This document shows, piece by piece, positions 17,508 to 25,673 of a DNA stretch of 64,000 bases (position 1 is the stretch's first letter; every line of letters begins with the position of its first letter). Origin of the DNA: Kitasatospora cinereorecta (lineage in GTDB: Bacteria > Actinomycetota > Actinomycetes > Streptomycetales > Streptomycetaceae); the NCBI RefSeq assembly GCF_024172095.1, contig NZ_JAMZDX010000008.1, forward strand, positions 124,001 through 188,000. Direction: 5' to 3'. A model generated the notes under the pieces. That model was not told the DNA's origin and made no database searches. It saw only the letters and a list, made by a program, of their open reading frames with translations. Both the position numbers and the translations under genes were made by a program.

Positions 17508-18212
17508 TCATCCGAGCGGGGCGAGGGTCATCAACCCGCAGCCGTAGGCCTTGGCCTTGCCCAGCCCCGCGGTCAGTACTCCACGCAGGGCGTCCGGGTC
17601 GGTGACTTCCAGGCGGCCGTCGAAGGTGACCGTGGTGAGGGTGACGGTGCCGGGGGTGCCGCGCTTGGAGAAGGCAAGGCTGCGCTGGGCGTGGACGGCG
17701 AGGTGATGCTCGTCGCCGTGCTCGGTGTGTTGCCGCTCCCGGGGTTTCGCGGCGATGCGGAACCCACCAGTCTCCTGTCGTTGGAGCAGCCACTGCATCT
17801 GGTGCCGGGCGGTCAGGTGGGCGGTTCGTTTGGTGGGGGCGCCGTCCTTCACCCGCGCCTGGTGGACGGGATTGGCGGTCAGTCGGAAGTTCCAGACCGT
17901 TCCCTTGTCGAGGCGTTCCAGGAAGGGCGCGTAGCCGTAGGTCTGCCAGCCCGCCGTCCCGGCCGCGGCCGCGGCAGGCCAGCCGGCCTGTTCCACCAGG
18001 TGGGTGAGGTCGGGGCGGGAGGGGCTGACGACGTACAGCTGGACCTCCGCGGAGGCGTTGTGGTCGACCCGCCACAGGACACGGGGGCCGGGCGCCGTGG
18101 GGAGGAGATCGGGGAAGGAGGACATGACCGCTGCGTGCATGTTCTGGGGTGAGGACAACAGTCGTCGGGCGTCCGCCCGCCCGGTGTTGATACGGAAGCG
18201 GGTGAGGTACAT
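17508..18212 (-). CDS. cas6e: crRNA-processing endoribonuclease Cas6e
   Basis: A 234-residue protein starting MYLTRFRINTGRADARRLL. His26 in SPQNMHAAVM matches the catalytic histidine position of Cas6e/Cse3. The C-terminal LTAGLGKAKAYGCGLMTLA is the glycine-rich loop of RAMP proteins. It cuts the repeat hairpin to leave the 8-nt ATGGTCCC handle and stays bound in Cascade. ATG overlaps the cas5 stop as TGATG. Confidence 0.94.
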   Translation of the reverse strand: MYLTRFRINTGRADARRLLSSPQNMHAAVMSSFPDLLPTAPGPRVLWRVDHNASAEVQLYVVSPSRPDLTHLVEQAGWPAAAAAGTAGWQTYGYAPFLERLDKGTVWNFRLTANPVHQARVKDGAPTKRTAHLTARHQMQWLLQRQETGGFRIAAKPRERQHTEHGDEHHLAVHAQRSLAFSKRGTPGTVTLTTVTFDGRLEVTDPDALRGVLTAGLGKAKAYGCGLMTLAPLG

Positions 18213-18964
18213 CAGACGCCTTCCAGGTGTCCGGTCGGGTCGTGGGCGGGGACGGGCGCGGGCGACGGGGTGGTGTTGCGGCGTGCCTGCGGATTGGTCA
18301 CGGTGACGGTGCCGCTGTGGACGGTGCGCAGGCCGTGGCGGCGGCGGCGCGGGTCGAAGCTCAGCGGCTGGTCCCGGAGGGTGTCGCCCCGCACCGGGGG
18401 TTCGTCAGGGTGGCCGGCTGCGGCTTCGATGAGGACGGTCAGGTCGACGGTGGGGTGGTGGCGGCGCCGCTGCTGGTGCCAGGTCGCGGCCTGCCACGGC
18501 AGTCGGCCCAGCACGGCGGCGAGGTCGCCGTCGTGGTCGACGTGGAATTCGACGGGGCGGGACGGCGGGCAGGAGCGTCGGCCCAGGTACGGCAGGTAGG
18601 CAGGGGTGCGGAGCGCGGCGTGCATCCGTTCGGCGAGCTGCGCCGGGCCTTCCACGGCGGCGACGAACACGGCGTCGGCGAGGTAGAAGCGCTCGGAGAG
18701 CGGCATCGACTCGCCGGTGTCGAAGTGCTGGGCGGTCTGGTAGTCGCGCAGGCGGGTGCCGGGCTGGTCGATGCGCACGCCGAAGCGCAGCATGGCGAGT
18801 TCGGCGAGGGCGTGGTCGTCGGTGCGGTCGATGCCGAGGGCGGCGGCAAGCAGTCCGATGACGCCGCTCTTGGTGGGGGCGTTCTCGGTGGTGCGTCTGG
18901 CGAAGCGCGAGGTGGCCCCCCATGACTGCAGGGGGCCGGCCAGCCGCAGTGCCAGCACGCTCAT
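18212..18964 (-). CDS. cas5: Cascade subunit Cas5e
   Basis: A 250-residue RAMP protein. LALRLAGPLQSWGATSRFARR and PTKSGVIGLLAAALGI are the defining N-terminal motifs. It caps the 5' handle end of the crRNA in Cascade. The start overlaps the cas7 stop by ATGA. A diverged piece of the same gene is present at the far end of array 2 (30020-30168). Confidence 0.94.
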   Translation of the reverse strand: MSVLALRLAGPLQSWGATSRFARRTTENAPTKSGVIGLLAAALGIDRTDDHALAELAMLRFGVRIDQPGTRLRDYQTAQHFDTGESMPLSERFYLADAVFVAAVEGPAQLAERMHAALRTPAYLPYLGRRSCPPSRPVEFHVDHDGDLAAVLGRLPWQAATWHQQRRRHHPTVDLTVLIEAAAGHPDEPPVRGDTLRDQPLSFDPRRRRHGLRTVHSGTVTVTNPQARRNTTPSPAPVPAHDPTGHLEGV

Positions 18965-20154
18965 CCGCGGTGCTCCAGGCGTTGGGCAACGGCGGCGCCG
19001 ACGGTGGTGACGAGTCGGGTGAGGCTGGGGATCTCGTCGCCGAGGGTGGAGAGTTTGGCGGTGGCGGGCCCGACGCGCAGGAGCCAGGTCTGGCTGGTGT
19101 CGCCTCCGTAGGCCCGTTCGATCTCGGGGGCGTAGTCGGCGAGGCGTTCGCAGGCGGGTTCGAGGTATCCGCCGTTGCAGTCCGGGGTGACGGGCTTCTC
19201 GAAGGCGGAGACGAAGCTGACCGGCCGGGTGGTGCGCAGGGTGATGATGACCGCGTCGGGCAGGGTGTGGTTGCCGAAGGTGTTGATCTTCCCTGTGGGC
19301 AGGGAGGAGACGAAGGCCTCCAGGAACGCCTCGACCGCCCGGCGTACCGGTGTGGCGGGTGCCTCGCCCTCGTCCAGACCCGCGCCGAGGTTGCGCTGCA
19401 GCAGGTCGACATCGACGGCGGCGTACCGGTACAGGGTGGCCGAGTTGAAGTCGACGGTGCCGATCATTCCGGCGCCCGGTTCGGCGTCGCCGCGGTCGTC
19501 GACGGCGGTGAAGTAGTCGGACTCGGTCTCGGCGCGGTGCACGCTGAGGGCGTGGGCGACCTGGGTGGCGGCGTCGACGTTGATGTCGATGGAGTCGGCG
19601 ACCATACGGCCGAAGAGGGCGATGTCGACAGAGTGCCGGCTGTCGGCGATCTTCTTGGCGCGGGCCTTGGCGTCCTTGTCCTTCAGGAAGGCCTTGATGT
19701 CGTCGGCGCCTTCCAACGCGAGGGCCGCCAGGTTGTCGAGCTGGCGGGAGCTGAGGAACAGCAGGTACGACGACTCCGGCGCGGGATCGTCGGTGCCGTT
19801 CTTCTTCGCCGCGTCGACCTTGCGCTTGGGCGGCTCGATCTTGGATCCGGTCGCGGTCTGCAGCACCTCGGAGGCCAGCGCGAGCGCTGCGGCCCCGTTG
19901 ATGGCCGGCGCCAGCGCGGTGATGCGTTCGGCGAGCAGCTCCGCGACGCGCTTGGTGCGCACCCCGAGCTCGCCCGGGTCGAGGATCGTCTCGAAGTACC
20001 GTCGGGTGGCCCGCTTCCAGGACTGGCTGGAGACCCGGGCGCGGGTGACGCCGCCGTACTGGGCGGTCTTGGGTGCGCCGGTGTCGTCGCGGTTCAGGTT
20101 GCTCGGCGGGACGTTCTGCAGGGCGTGCACGTCGAGGATGGTGCGGCTCGTCAC
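18961..20154 (-). CDS. cas7e: Cascade backbone subunit Cas7e (Cse4/CasC)
   Basis: A 397-residue protein from GTG 20154, overlapping the cse2 stop by GTGA. TILDVHALQNVPPSNLNRDDTGAPKTAQYGG and RVSSQSWKRATR are conserved Cas7e elements, and GKINTFGNHTLPDAV lies near the C-terminal fold. Six copies would form the backbone holding the 32-nt spacer RNA. The insert near residues 95-120, rich in Lys and Asp, is typical of actinobacterial members. Confidence 0.94.
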   Translation of the reverse strand: MTSRTILDVHALQNVPPSNLNRDDTGAPKTAQYGGVTRARVSSQSWKRATRRYFETILDPGELGVRTKRVAELLAERITALAPAINGAAALALASEVLQTATGSKIEPPKRKVDAAKKNGTDDPAPESSYLLFLSSRQLDNLAALALEGADDIKAFLKDKDAKARAKKIADSRHSVDIALFGRMVADSIDINVDAATQVAHALSVHRAETESDYFTAVDDRGDAEPGAGMIGTVDFNSATLYRYAAVDVDLLQRNLGAGLDEGEAPATPVRRAVEAFLEAFVSSLPTGKINTFGNHTLPDAVIITLRTTRPVSFVSAFEKPVTPDCNGGYLEPACERLADYAPEIERAYGGDTSQTWLLRVGPATAKLSTLGDEIPSLTRLVTTVGAAVAQRLEHRG

Positions 20155-20801
20155 TGGCGGCTGTCCTTCTGGTTCGTGGCGGGGTTCTCGTCGCCCGCCT
20201 GGTCCGGCGGGGTGGTGCGGTGTGCGTGGAAGGAGCGGCCCCAGGAGCTGCGGACGCCGTCCGGACCGCCGGGCCGCTGCCAGTCGTGGAGCTGGTCGGC
20301 GAGCAGCGCGTAGTCCAGGGCGTGGCCGCCGCGGCGCAGCAGCAGGGCGATCTCGCGCAGCCGGGTGGCGAGGACGGGGAGGGATCCCGCCGTTCCCGCG
20401 CGTACGAAGCGCTTGCGGATGGGCTCGTCGATGGCGGAGCCGGGCATCAGTTTGCGCACGGCGGCGCCGAGCTCGTCGCCTCCGGCCTGGTGCATCCGCG
20501 CGCCCAGGGACTGCTGGTGGAGGGACCACAGCGTCGCCGCGGTATACAGGGCGGTGTGTGCCTCGTCGGGGCGCAGTGCCGGGTCGGCGAAGAGGTCTTC
20601 GGTGTCCAGCAGTCCCCACAGGTCGGGGATGGCGGCCGGGTCCCTGCCCGCGCCGCGGCGCAGCCGGGCCAGCGCGGCGACGGCGTCCGACCGGTCGGCG
20701 AGGTAGCCGGTCTGCAGCCTGCTGATCTCGCGCCCGGCCAGGACGCCGACCGGGCCAAGGGCGGCGCGTCGTCGCGGGGCAGTGGGTGGTGCCGTGGTCA
20801 T
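20151..20801 (-). CDS. cse2: Cascade small subunit Cse2 (Cas11e/CasB)
   Basis: A 216-residue helical protein. The ATG at 20801 overlaps the cas8e stop by ATGA; a longer frame to 21014 runs inside cas8e and is rejected. LARLRRGAGRDPAAIPDLWGLL and HALDYALLADQLHDWQ with the final VRSSWGRSFH segment are conserved in Cse2. Two copies stabilise the target and displaced DNA strands. Confidence 0.92.
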   Translation of the reverse strand: MTTAPPTAPRRRAALGPVGVLAGREISRLQTGYLADRSDAVAALARLRRGAGRDPAAIPDLWGLLDTEDLFADPALRPDEAHTALYTAATLWSLHQQSLGARMHQAGGDELGAAVRKLMPGSAIDEPIRKRFVRAGTAGSLPVLATRLREIALLLRRGGHALDYALLADQLHDWQRPGGPDGVRSSWGRSFHAHRTTPPDQAGDENPATNQKDSRQ

Positions 20802-22603
20802 GCGGTGGCCCTCCGGGGGTCGGGGGTGGTCGGGTTGCCTGTTTCGACGGGGTCGGGCCCGGTCGGCTGGAGTGGGATCGCGGCTGGGGCGGTGTCCGTG
20901 CCGGCGGGTTCCGGCGTGCCGGCAGGCTTCTCGGGGGTGACAGGTCGCTCCGGGGTGGCGGGTTCCGCGGGCGTGGCGAGGGGCAGCGCGCGGCGCAGCC
21001 GGCCGCGGCACCACAGGTCGGCAGCGGAGGCGTTCAGCCAGGTCTCGCCCTTGCCGTTCGGCACGACCCGGCCCTGCCAGGCGGCTTCGCCCGCCTGTGC
21101 GATCAGGTCGTCGGCCAGGCGGCCGATCTCGGCTCGCACCCGACGCTGCCAGGCGGCGCGCAGGGCAGCCGGGTCATCGCCGTCGCGGATGGCGGCCAGC
21201 CAGAGCCGGTACGGGCCGTCGAGGGCACCGAAGCCTGCGTCCCGGGCGGTGAGCCGGGGGGTCTCCGACTCGCCGCCCGCAGCCCGTGTGAGGTCGGTGG
21301 CAAGGTCGCCCAGGGCCCGTACGGCGAGGTCCGCATCGCCGACCGCGTCCACCGCCGTCCGCCCCAGGCGCTGGTCCGTCTCGCCGAGCAGGACGACCGC
21401 GACGTCCACCGCGTCGGCGGTGATCTCGTCCACCACGGACTGCTGGGTGCCGTAGACCACGCCGAACGTCCGCAGCCGCAGCCTCCGGCCCGGCGGGAGG
21501 ATCTGCTCCGCCTCCAGCCGCGCCAGCCAGTGCACCAGCCCGGGGCGCAGCTCCGGGGCCGGTTCCCCCGCCGGGGCGGAGGCCGGTGCAGCGGAGGCCG
21601 TCAGCGAGCCCAGGCCGCGCCATGCCGCCCGGGCCGGGTCGTGTTCCCTCGGCATGTACACCAGGGGCAGGCCCTGCTTCTTCTCCTGCGCTTGGCTGCG
21701 CCGCCAGCCGGTCATGGGCTCGATGGTGTGCATGTTCTGCGGTGCGAGCGGGTCGCCGTAGGTGAGGACGACACCGTGCACGCCCGCGGCGTCGGCGTGC
21801 AGCCGGATGCGGCGGGACTGCCAGGTGTAGAGGTCGCGCGGGCCCGCCGGACGCGATGCCAGGTTGCCCGCCGCCCCGGGGCCGTCGGGGTCGCGGCGCC
21901 ATGCGGGGACGTCCCCGCGCGTGGAGCTCCAGTGGTCGCAGGCGAGGAGGTTCAGCAGGAGCGTCTCGCGCAGGTTCTCGCCCTCGGCGAGGACGCCGCC
22001 GAGGCAGCCGGCCCAAGCGGTGCCCTGGGGGTAGGCCTTGCCGGCCTTGGCCCGTGGGTCGCCGATCACGCCGGTCTTGATGCCCGAGGTGTCGTACGCC
22101 TGGGCGTGGACCACCCAGCGGGCCGCCTCCGCGAACGTGATCCGCCCGACGCCCGGGAAGCGGGCGGTGAAGAACGGGTTCCCGTTAGGCACGTCCGCGA
22201 CGATCCGGTTCAGCGCGAAGACCTCGTCCTTGGCCGTCCGCAGGCCGGCGGTCTGGAAGAACGGTGCGACGGGGTGCAGCAGGTCGAACCGCGCGCGGTG
22301 CCGCTCCAGGTAGGGCAGGACCGGTGCGAACGGCGCCGGGTCCTCCCACAGTTCGGCCCAGTCGTCGTGGTCGCCCGGGCCGTCGAGCGCGTCGTGGACG
22401 ACCGCCAGGAGCAGACGTGTCAGGGCGAACTCCTGGGTGGGGACGTCACCGGCCAGCCGCCTGATCCGGTCCGCCCGGGTGAACAGCTCGCGCAGTGACA
22501 GTTCACGCTCGGAGCCGTCGGCCAGCAGGACGGGGATCCACGGCTGCGCCGTCAGGTCGAACGTCGATTCCCCGGCCGGGTTCTGCGCCTGGTCATTCGG
22601 CAC
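20798..22603 (-). CDS. cas8e: Cascade large subunit Cas8e (Cse1/CasA)
   Basis: A 601-residue protein. FDLTAQPWIPVLLADG near the N-terminus, LLHPVAPFFQTAGL and FFTARFPGVGRITFAEAARWVVHAQAYD in the middle are characteristic. It reads the PAM and recruits Cas3. An Ala/Pro/Thr-rich C-terminal extension of about 45 residues follows the four-helix bundle. It overlaps the 3' end of cas3 by 11 nt. Confidence 0.94.
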   Translation of the reverse strand: MPNDQAQNPAGESTFDLTAQPWIPVLLADGSERELSLRELFTRADRIRRLAGDVPTQEFALTRLLLAVVHDALDGPGDHDDWAELWEDPAPFAPVLPYLERHRARFDLLHPVAPFFQTAGLRTAKDEVFALNRIVADVPNGNPFFTARFPGVGRITFAEAARWVVHAQAYDTSGIKTGVIGDPRAKAGKAYPQGTAWAGCLGGVLAEGENLRETLLLNLLACDHWSSTRGDVPAWRRDPDGPGAAGNLASRPAGPRDLYTWQSRRIRLHADAAGVHGVVLTYGDPLAPQNMHTIEPMTGWRRSQAQEKKQGLPLVYMPREHDPARAAWRGLGSLTASAAPASAPAGEPAPELRPGLVHWLARLEAEQILPPGRRLRLRTFGVVYGTQQSVVDEITADAVDVAVVLLGETDQRLGRTAVDAVGDADLAVRALGDLATDLTRAAGGESETPRLTARDAGFGALDGPYRLWLAAIRDGDDPAALRAAWQRRVRAEIGRLADDLIAQAGEAAWQGRVVPNGKGETWLNASAADLWCRGRLRRALPLATPAEPATPERPVTPEKPAGTPEPAGTDTAPAAIPLQPTGPDPVETGNPTTPDPRRATA

Positions 22604-25487
22604 GTGATACCTCGAGTCCGTTCTCGCGGGTGTACGTGAGCTCGAACCCTGCCAGAGGGGTCGGACACCCGGGCCGGATCGGAAGGATCAACTGCCCTGC
22701 CAGCCAAGGATTTTCCTTGACCTGCCAATTTTCGAAACAGAACTGCTCAAGTTCGGCGATGACCCGATCGATGACGTACGGGCGGGCGAACCGCGCCGGC
22801 AGCCGCAGCCCGCAGGCCGCCGCGGCCTTCGACGCCCTCGGATCCGGCACCGAACCGGTCGGCAGCGGGAGGCCGCCCCGGCCCTCCCCCGCCCAGCCCA
22901 CCGTCGCCAGCGAGCCGTCCGCCAGAACCTCCACCACGATCACCTCCACGCTCTCCGGACTGTCCCGCACCTGCGCCCGCCCCGCCCGGGTGTCGTCCGC
23001 GTCCCCCGCACCGCCCGCCACCCAGCCCATCAGGGACCGTCCGGCCCTACCCGCCTCCCGCAGCCGGAACACGTCCGCCGCCCGCGCCTTCTGCGCCTGG
23101 AGCCGGTCGTGCAGCAGCCGCGCCTCCGCCAGGTCCTGCGCCCAGGCGGGCGGCCCGACCGGCTCGTCCCCGTACGCGCGCTGCACCAGCGCACTGATAT
23201 CCCCGGGCAGTTCCAGCAGCCGTTCCCCGTCCAGACAGGGCAGCAGGACCGCCAGCGACCTCAGCAGCGTGTGCCTCCCGTACACCGCCTCCGACCCCCG
23301 CGCCACCACCGGCACCGGGCCCGACCAGTCCACACCCGTCACCAGGCAGGTGGCCGCCCGCAACGACTCGGGTCGCCACGACCTCTCGTGGCGGTGCAGC
23401 CGGCCCACCCGCTGCAACAGCAGGTCAACCGGCGCGGCATCGGTCACCAGCAGGTCGAAGTCCACGTCCAGGGACTGCTCGGCCACCTGGCTGGCCACCA
23501 CGATGTGCCGTCCGGGCCGCCGCGCCCCGTCCCGGCCGAACAGCTCCAGCAGCCGGCGGTCGTTCTCGGCCCTGTCCACGTCGATGAACCGCGCGTGCGC
23601 GACCGTCACCGCGTCGGACCCGAACCGCTCACGCAGCGCGGCGGCCGCCTCCAGGACCCGGTCCACCGTGTTCCGCACCACCAACGCGCAACCACCGCCG
23701 CCGAGGTCGGATTCCAGCCGCTTTCCCAGGGCGTCCAGGTCGTCGTCCAGCCGCTCCAGGCGGACCCACCCGCCGCGCCCGGACGCGCCAGGACGTCCCA
23801 CCTGCGGCTCCTGCCCCCGGCCGACCGCCGTCACCAGCGGGTACGCGTCCGCGCCCGCCACCTCGGCGAACCTCCCGTCGCCGGGCTCCGCACCCGCGTA
23901 CGCCTCCGCGAGCGCCCGGCGCCGAGCGGCCGGCAGCGTCGCGGACAGCACCACCACCGGCACCCCGTACGCCCCGAGCCACCCCAGCACCCGGTCCAGA
24001 TAGGAGTTCATGTACGTGTCGAACGCGTGCGCCTCGTCAATCACGACGACCTTGCCCGCCATCGCCAGATGTCGCAGGACCAGATGCCGGCCCTTCAGGC
24101 CCGCGAACAGCAGCTGGTCGATCGTCCCCACCACGAACGACGACAGCATCCCCTTCTTCCGGCCCGCGAGCCACTGGTGCGCAACCAGCTCGGCGGGCAA
24201 CGGGCTCTCCGCACCGGCCGCCGGCACGCGGTCGCTGACGTCCACATCCGGGTCCACCGCCGAGATCCGCTGCCACGACGCTGCCCGCAGAGCGGCGGCA
24301 TCCCTGTTCAGCGCGGCCTTCGAGTGCGCCAGCAGCACCGAGAGCCGTTCCCCGTCACGGGCCGGAAGCCGCTCCAGCCAGTCCAGCACCCGCGCGAACA
24401 TCGCATTGCTCGTCGCCATCGTCGGCAGCGCGAAGAACACCCCGCCCGCACCGACCCGCGCGGCCAGCACCTCGACAGCCGCGAGCGCCGCCTCGGTCTT
24501 GCCCTCCCCCATCGGCGCCTCGACGACCAGCAGCCCCGGCTCCGGCATCGCCCGGGCCGCCTCGAAGGCCTGCATCTGCACCGGCCGGACCACCGCCCCC
24601 GGCGGAAGCTCGAACCTCGCGGCGAACACGTCCGCGATCCCGCTCCCCGGCAACTCAGGCCTCCACGGCCCCGGCAAGCCGAGCCCCTTCCACGCCGCGG
24701 CCACCCGCCGGGCACCGCCCTGCCCGAGCTCCTGCGGGAAGTAGGGGAACAGATCCGGATTGCTGGCAATCCAGTCCGCCATGATCACCAACCCGGACAG
24801 GACCACCTGAACCGTCTGCGGCAACTTCACCGCCCCCCAGCCACCGAGCCGCCCCTCCACACCGAACTCGGCAGCACACGCGTCGAGGAACTCCTCCTGC
24901 ACCCGCAGCCACAGCCCCTCGCTCCGGCCCGGCGTCCGCAGCAACTCCGGCCGCTCGACCAGATCGGCCACCGCCGGATGATCCGGCGGCACCCCGTGAT
25001 GCCCACCAACCACCACCGCGAACTGCGCCGTCACCCGGCCCGGCCACCCACACCGCCGCTCCAGCCACTCCTGCAGCAGCAGCTGCCCCGCCAACCCGTG
25101 CGGCGCCATCCGGCGATCCGGCCCCAACTCCCGCCGGTACGGCATCTCCAGACCCACCGCACGCATCCCGTCCGCCAGCCCGTCGACCTGACACGCGAAC
25201 GCAGGAGTCACCTTTCCCACGTCATGGACCGCCGCCAGCCACACCGCCAACCGCCGCCCGTCCGCCTGCCCACCCGGCAGGACCCCGCCCACCAGCCCCC
25301 GCACCCGAGCCGGCAGCCACTCGTCCCACAGCAGCCCCGCCACCGCCGCGCTGTCCGCCATGTGACACCACAACGGCAACCAGCCCTCGCCCACCACATC
25401 GTGCTTCGCCCACGCACTCCGCGCCTCCGCGGACAACCTCAACCGCAACCCGCCGCCATCGAAAGCCACCGCACCCACATCCCCCAC
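22593..25487 (-). CDS. cas3: CRISPR helicase-nuclease Cas3
   Basis: The N-terminal HD nuclease has LWCHMADSAAVAG, AAVHDVGKVTPAF and VGGHHGV. The helicase has Walker A APMGEGKTEAAL, the DEAH box VVIDEAHAFD, SATLPAARR and motif VI QRVGRLHRH. The C-terminal domain ends near LAGFELTYTREN. The frame is open to 25640, but sequence before about 25490 does not look like Cas3 and lies in the leader region; a GTG at 25487, 25478 or 25469 is the likely start (about 960 residues). It unwinds and degrades DNA bound by Cascade. First gene of the operon. Confidence 0.92.
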   Translation of the reverse strand: MGDVGAVAFDGGGLRLRLSAEARSAWAKHDVVGEGWLPLWCHMADSAAVAGLLWDEWLPARVRGLVGGVLPGGQADGRRLAVWLAAVHDVGKVTPAFACQVDGLADGMRAVGLEMPYRRELGPDRRMAPHGLAGQLLLQEWLERRCGWPGRVTAQFAVVVGGHHGVPPDHPAVADLVERPELLRTPGRSEGLWLRVQEEFLDACAAEFGVEGRLGGWGAVKLPQTVQVVLSGLVIMADWIASNPDLFPYFPQELGQGGARRVAAAWKGLGLPGPWRPELPGSGIADVFAARFELPPGAVVRPVQMQAFEAARAMPEPGLLVVEAPMGEGKTEAALAAVEVLAARVGAGGVFFALPTMATSNAMFARVLDWLERLPARDGERLSVLLAHSKAALNRDAAALRAASWQRISAVDPDVDVSDRVPAAGAESPLPAELVAHQWLAGRKKGMLSSFVVGTIDQLLFAGLKGRHLVLRHLAMAGKVVVIDEAHAFDTYMNSYLDRVLGWLGAYGVPVVVLSATLPAARRRALAEAYAGAEPGDGRFAEVAGADAYPLVTAVGRGQEPQVGRPGASGRGGWVRLERLDDDLDALGKRLESDLGGGGCALVVRNTVDRVLEAAAALRERFGSDAVTVAHARFIDVDRAENDRRLLELFGRDGARRPGRHIVVASQVAEQSLDVDFDLLVTDAAPVDLLLQRVGRLHRHERSWRPESLRAATCLVTGVDWSGPVPVVARGSEAVYGRHTLLRSLAVLLPCLDGERLLELPGDISALVQRAYGDEPVGPPAWAQDLAEARLLHDRLQAQKARAADVFRLREAGRAGRSLMGWVAGGAGDADDTRAGRAQVRDSPESVEVIVVEVLADGSLATVGWAGEGRGGLPLPTGSVPDPRASKAAAACGLRLPARFARPYVIDRVIAELEQFCFENWQVKENPWLAGQLILPIRPGCPTPLAGFELTYTRENGLEVSRAE

Positions 25488-25548
25488 CGCCCGCCCGTTA
25501 AACGATCCAACGGCCGAGCATACGAGCGGGCGACGGCCGGACCGGGCC

Positions 25549-25568
25549 CTTTCGGGAAGATCCGAAAG
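25549..25568. promoter_or_regulatory. Small palindrome between cas3 and leader 2
   Basis: CTTTCGG (25549-25555) and CCGAAAG (25562-25568) are exact inverted copies separated by 6 nt. They lie about 60 nt upstream of the cas3 start on one side and in front of the array 2 leader on the other, so an operator or cis-acting RNA element is possible. Inference only. Confidence 0.3.
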
Positions 25569-25569
25569 A

Positions 25570-25673
25570 CTGGCCCGGGGCGGCACAAATGTCGCTATCC
25601 TGCTCGAATGTCTCATTCTCAGGAAGTGAGGGAAACCCACACCCGAGCCTCCTGAAAGCGCAGGTCAGCGAGC
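25570..25673 (+). promoter_or_regulatory. Leader of CRISPR array 2
   Basis: A lower-G+C stretch ending in GAAGTGAGGGAAACC and CAGGTCAGCGAGC immediately before the first repeat. These match the array 1 leader at identical spacing. The same interval must hold the divergent cas3 promoter. Exact promoter boxes could not be assigned. Confidence 0.72.

Noticed and set aside
18922..20313. Long plus-strand ORFs opposite the cas genes (also 20786-22498, 22495-24003 and 23109-25655)
   Set aside because: Shadows of high-G+C coding DNA; the minus-strand frames match Cas proteins throughout.
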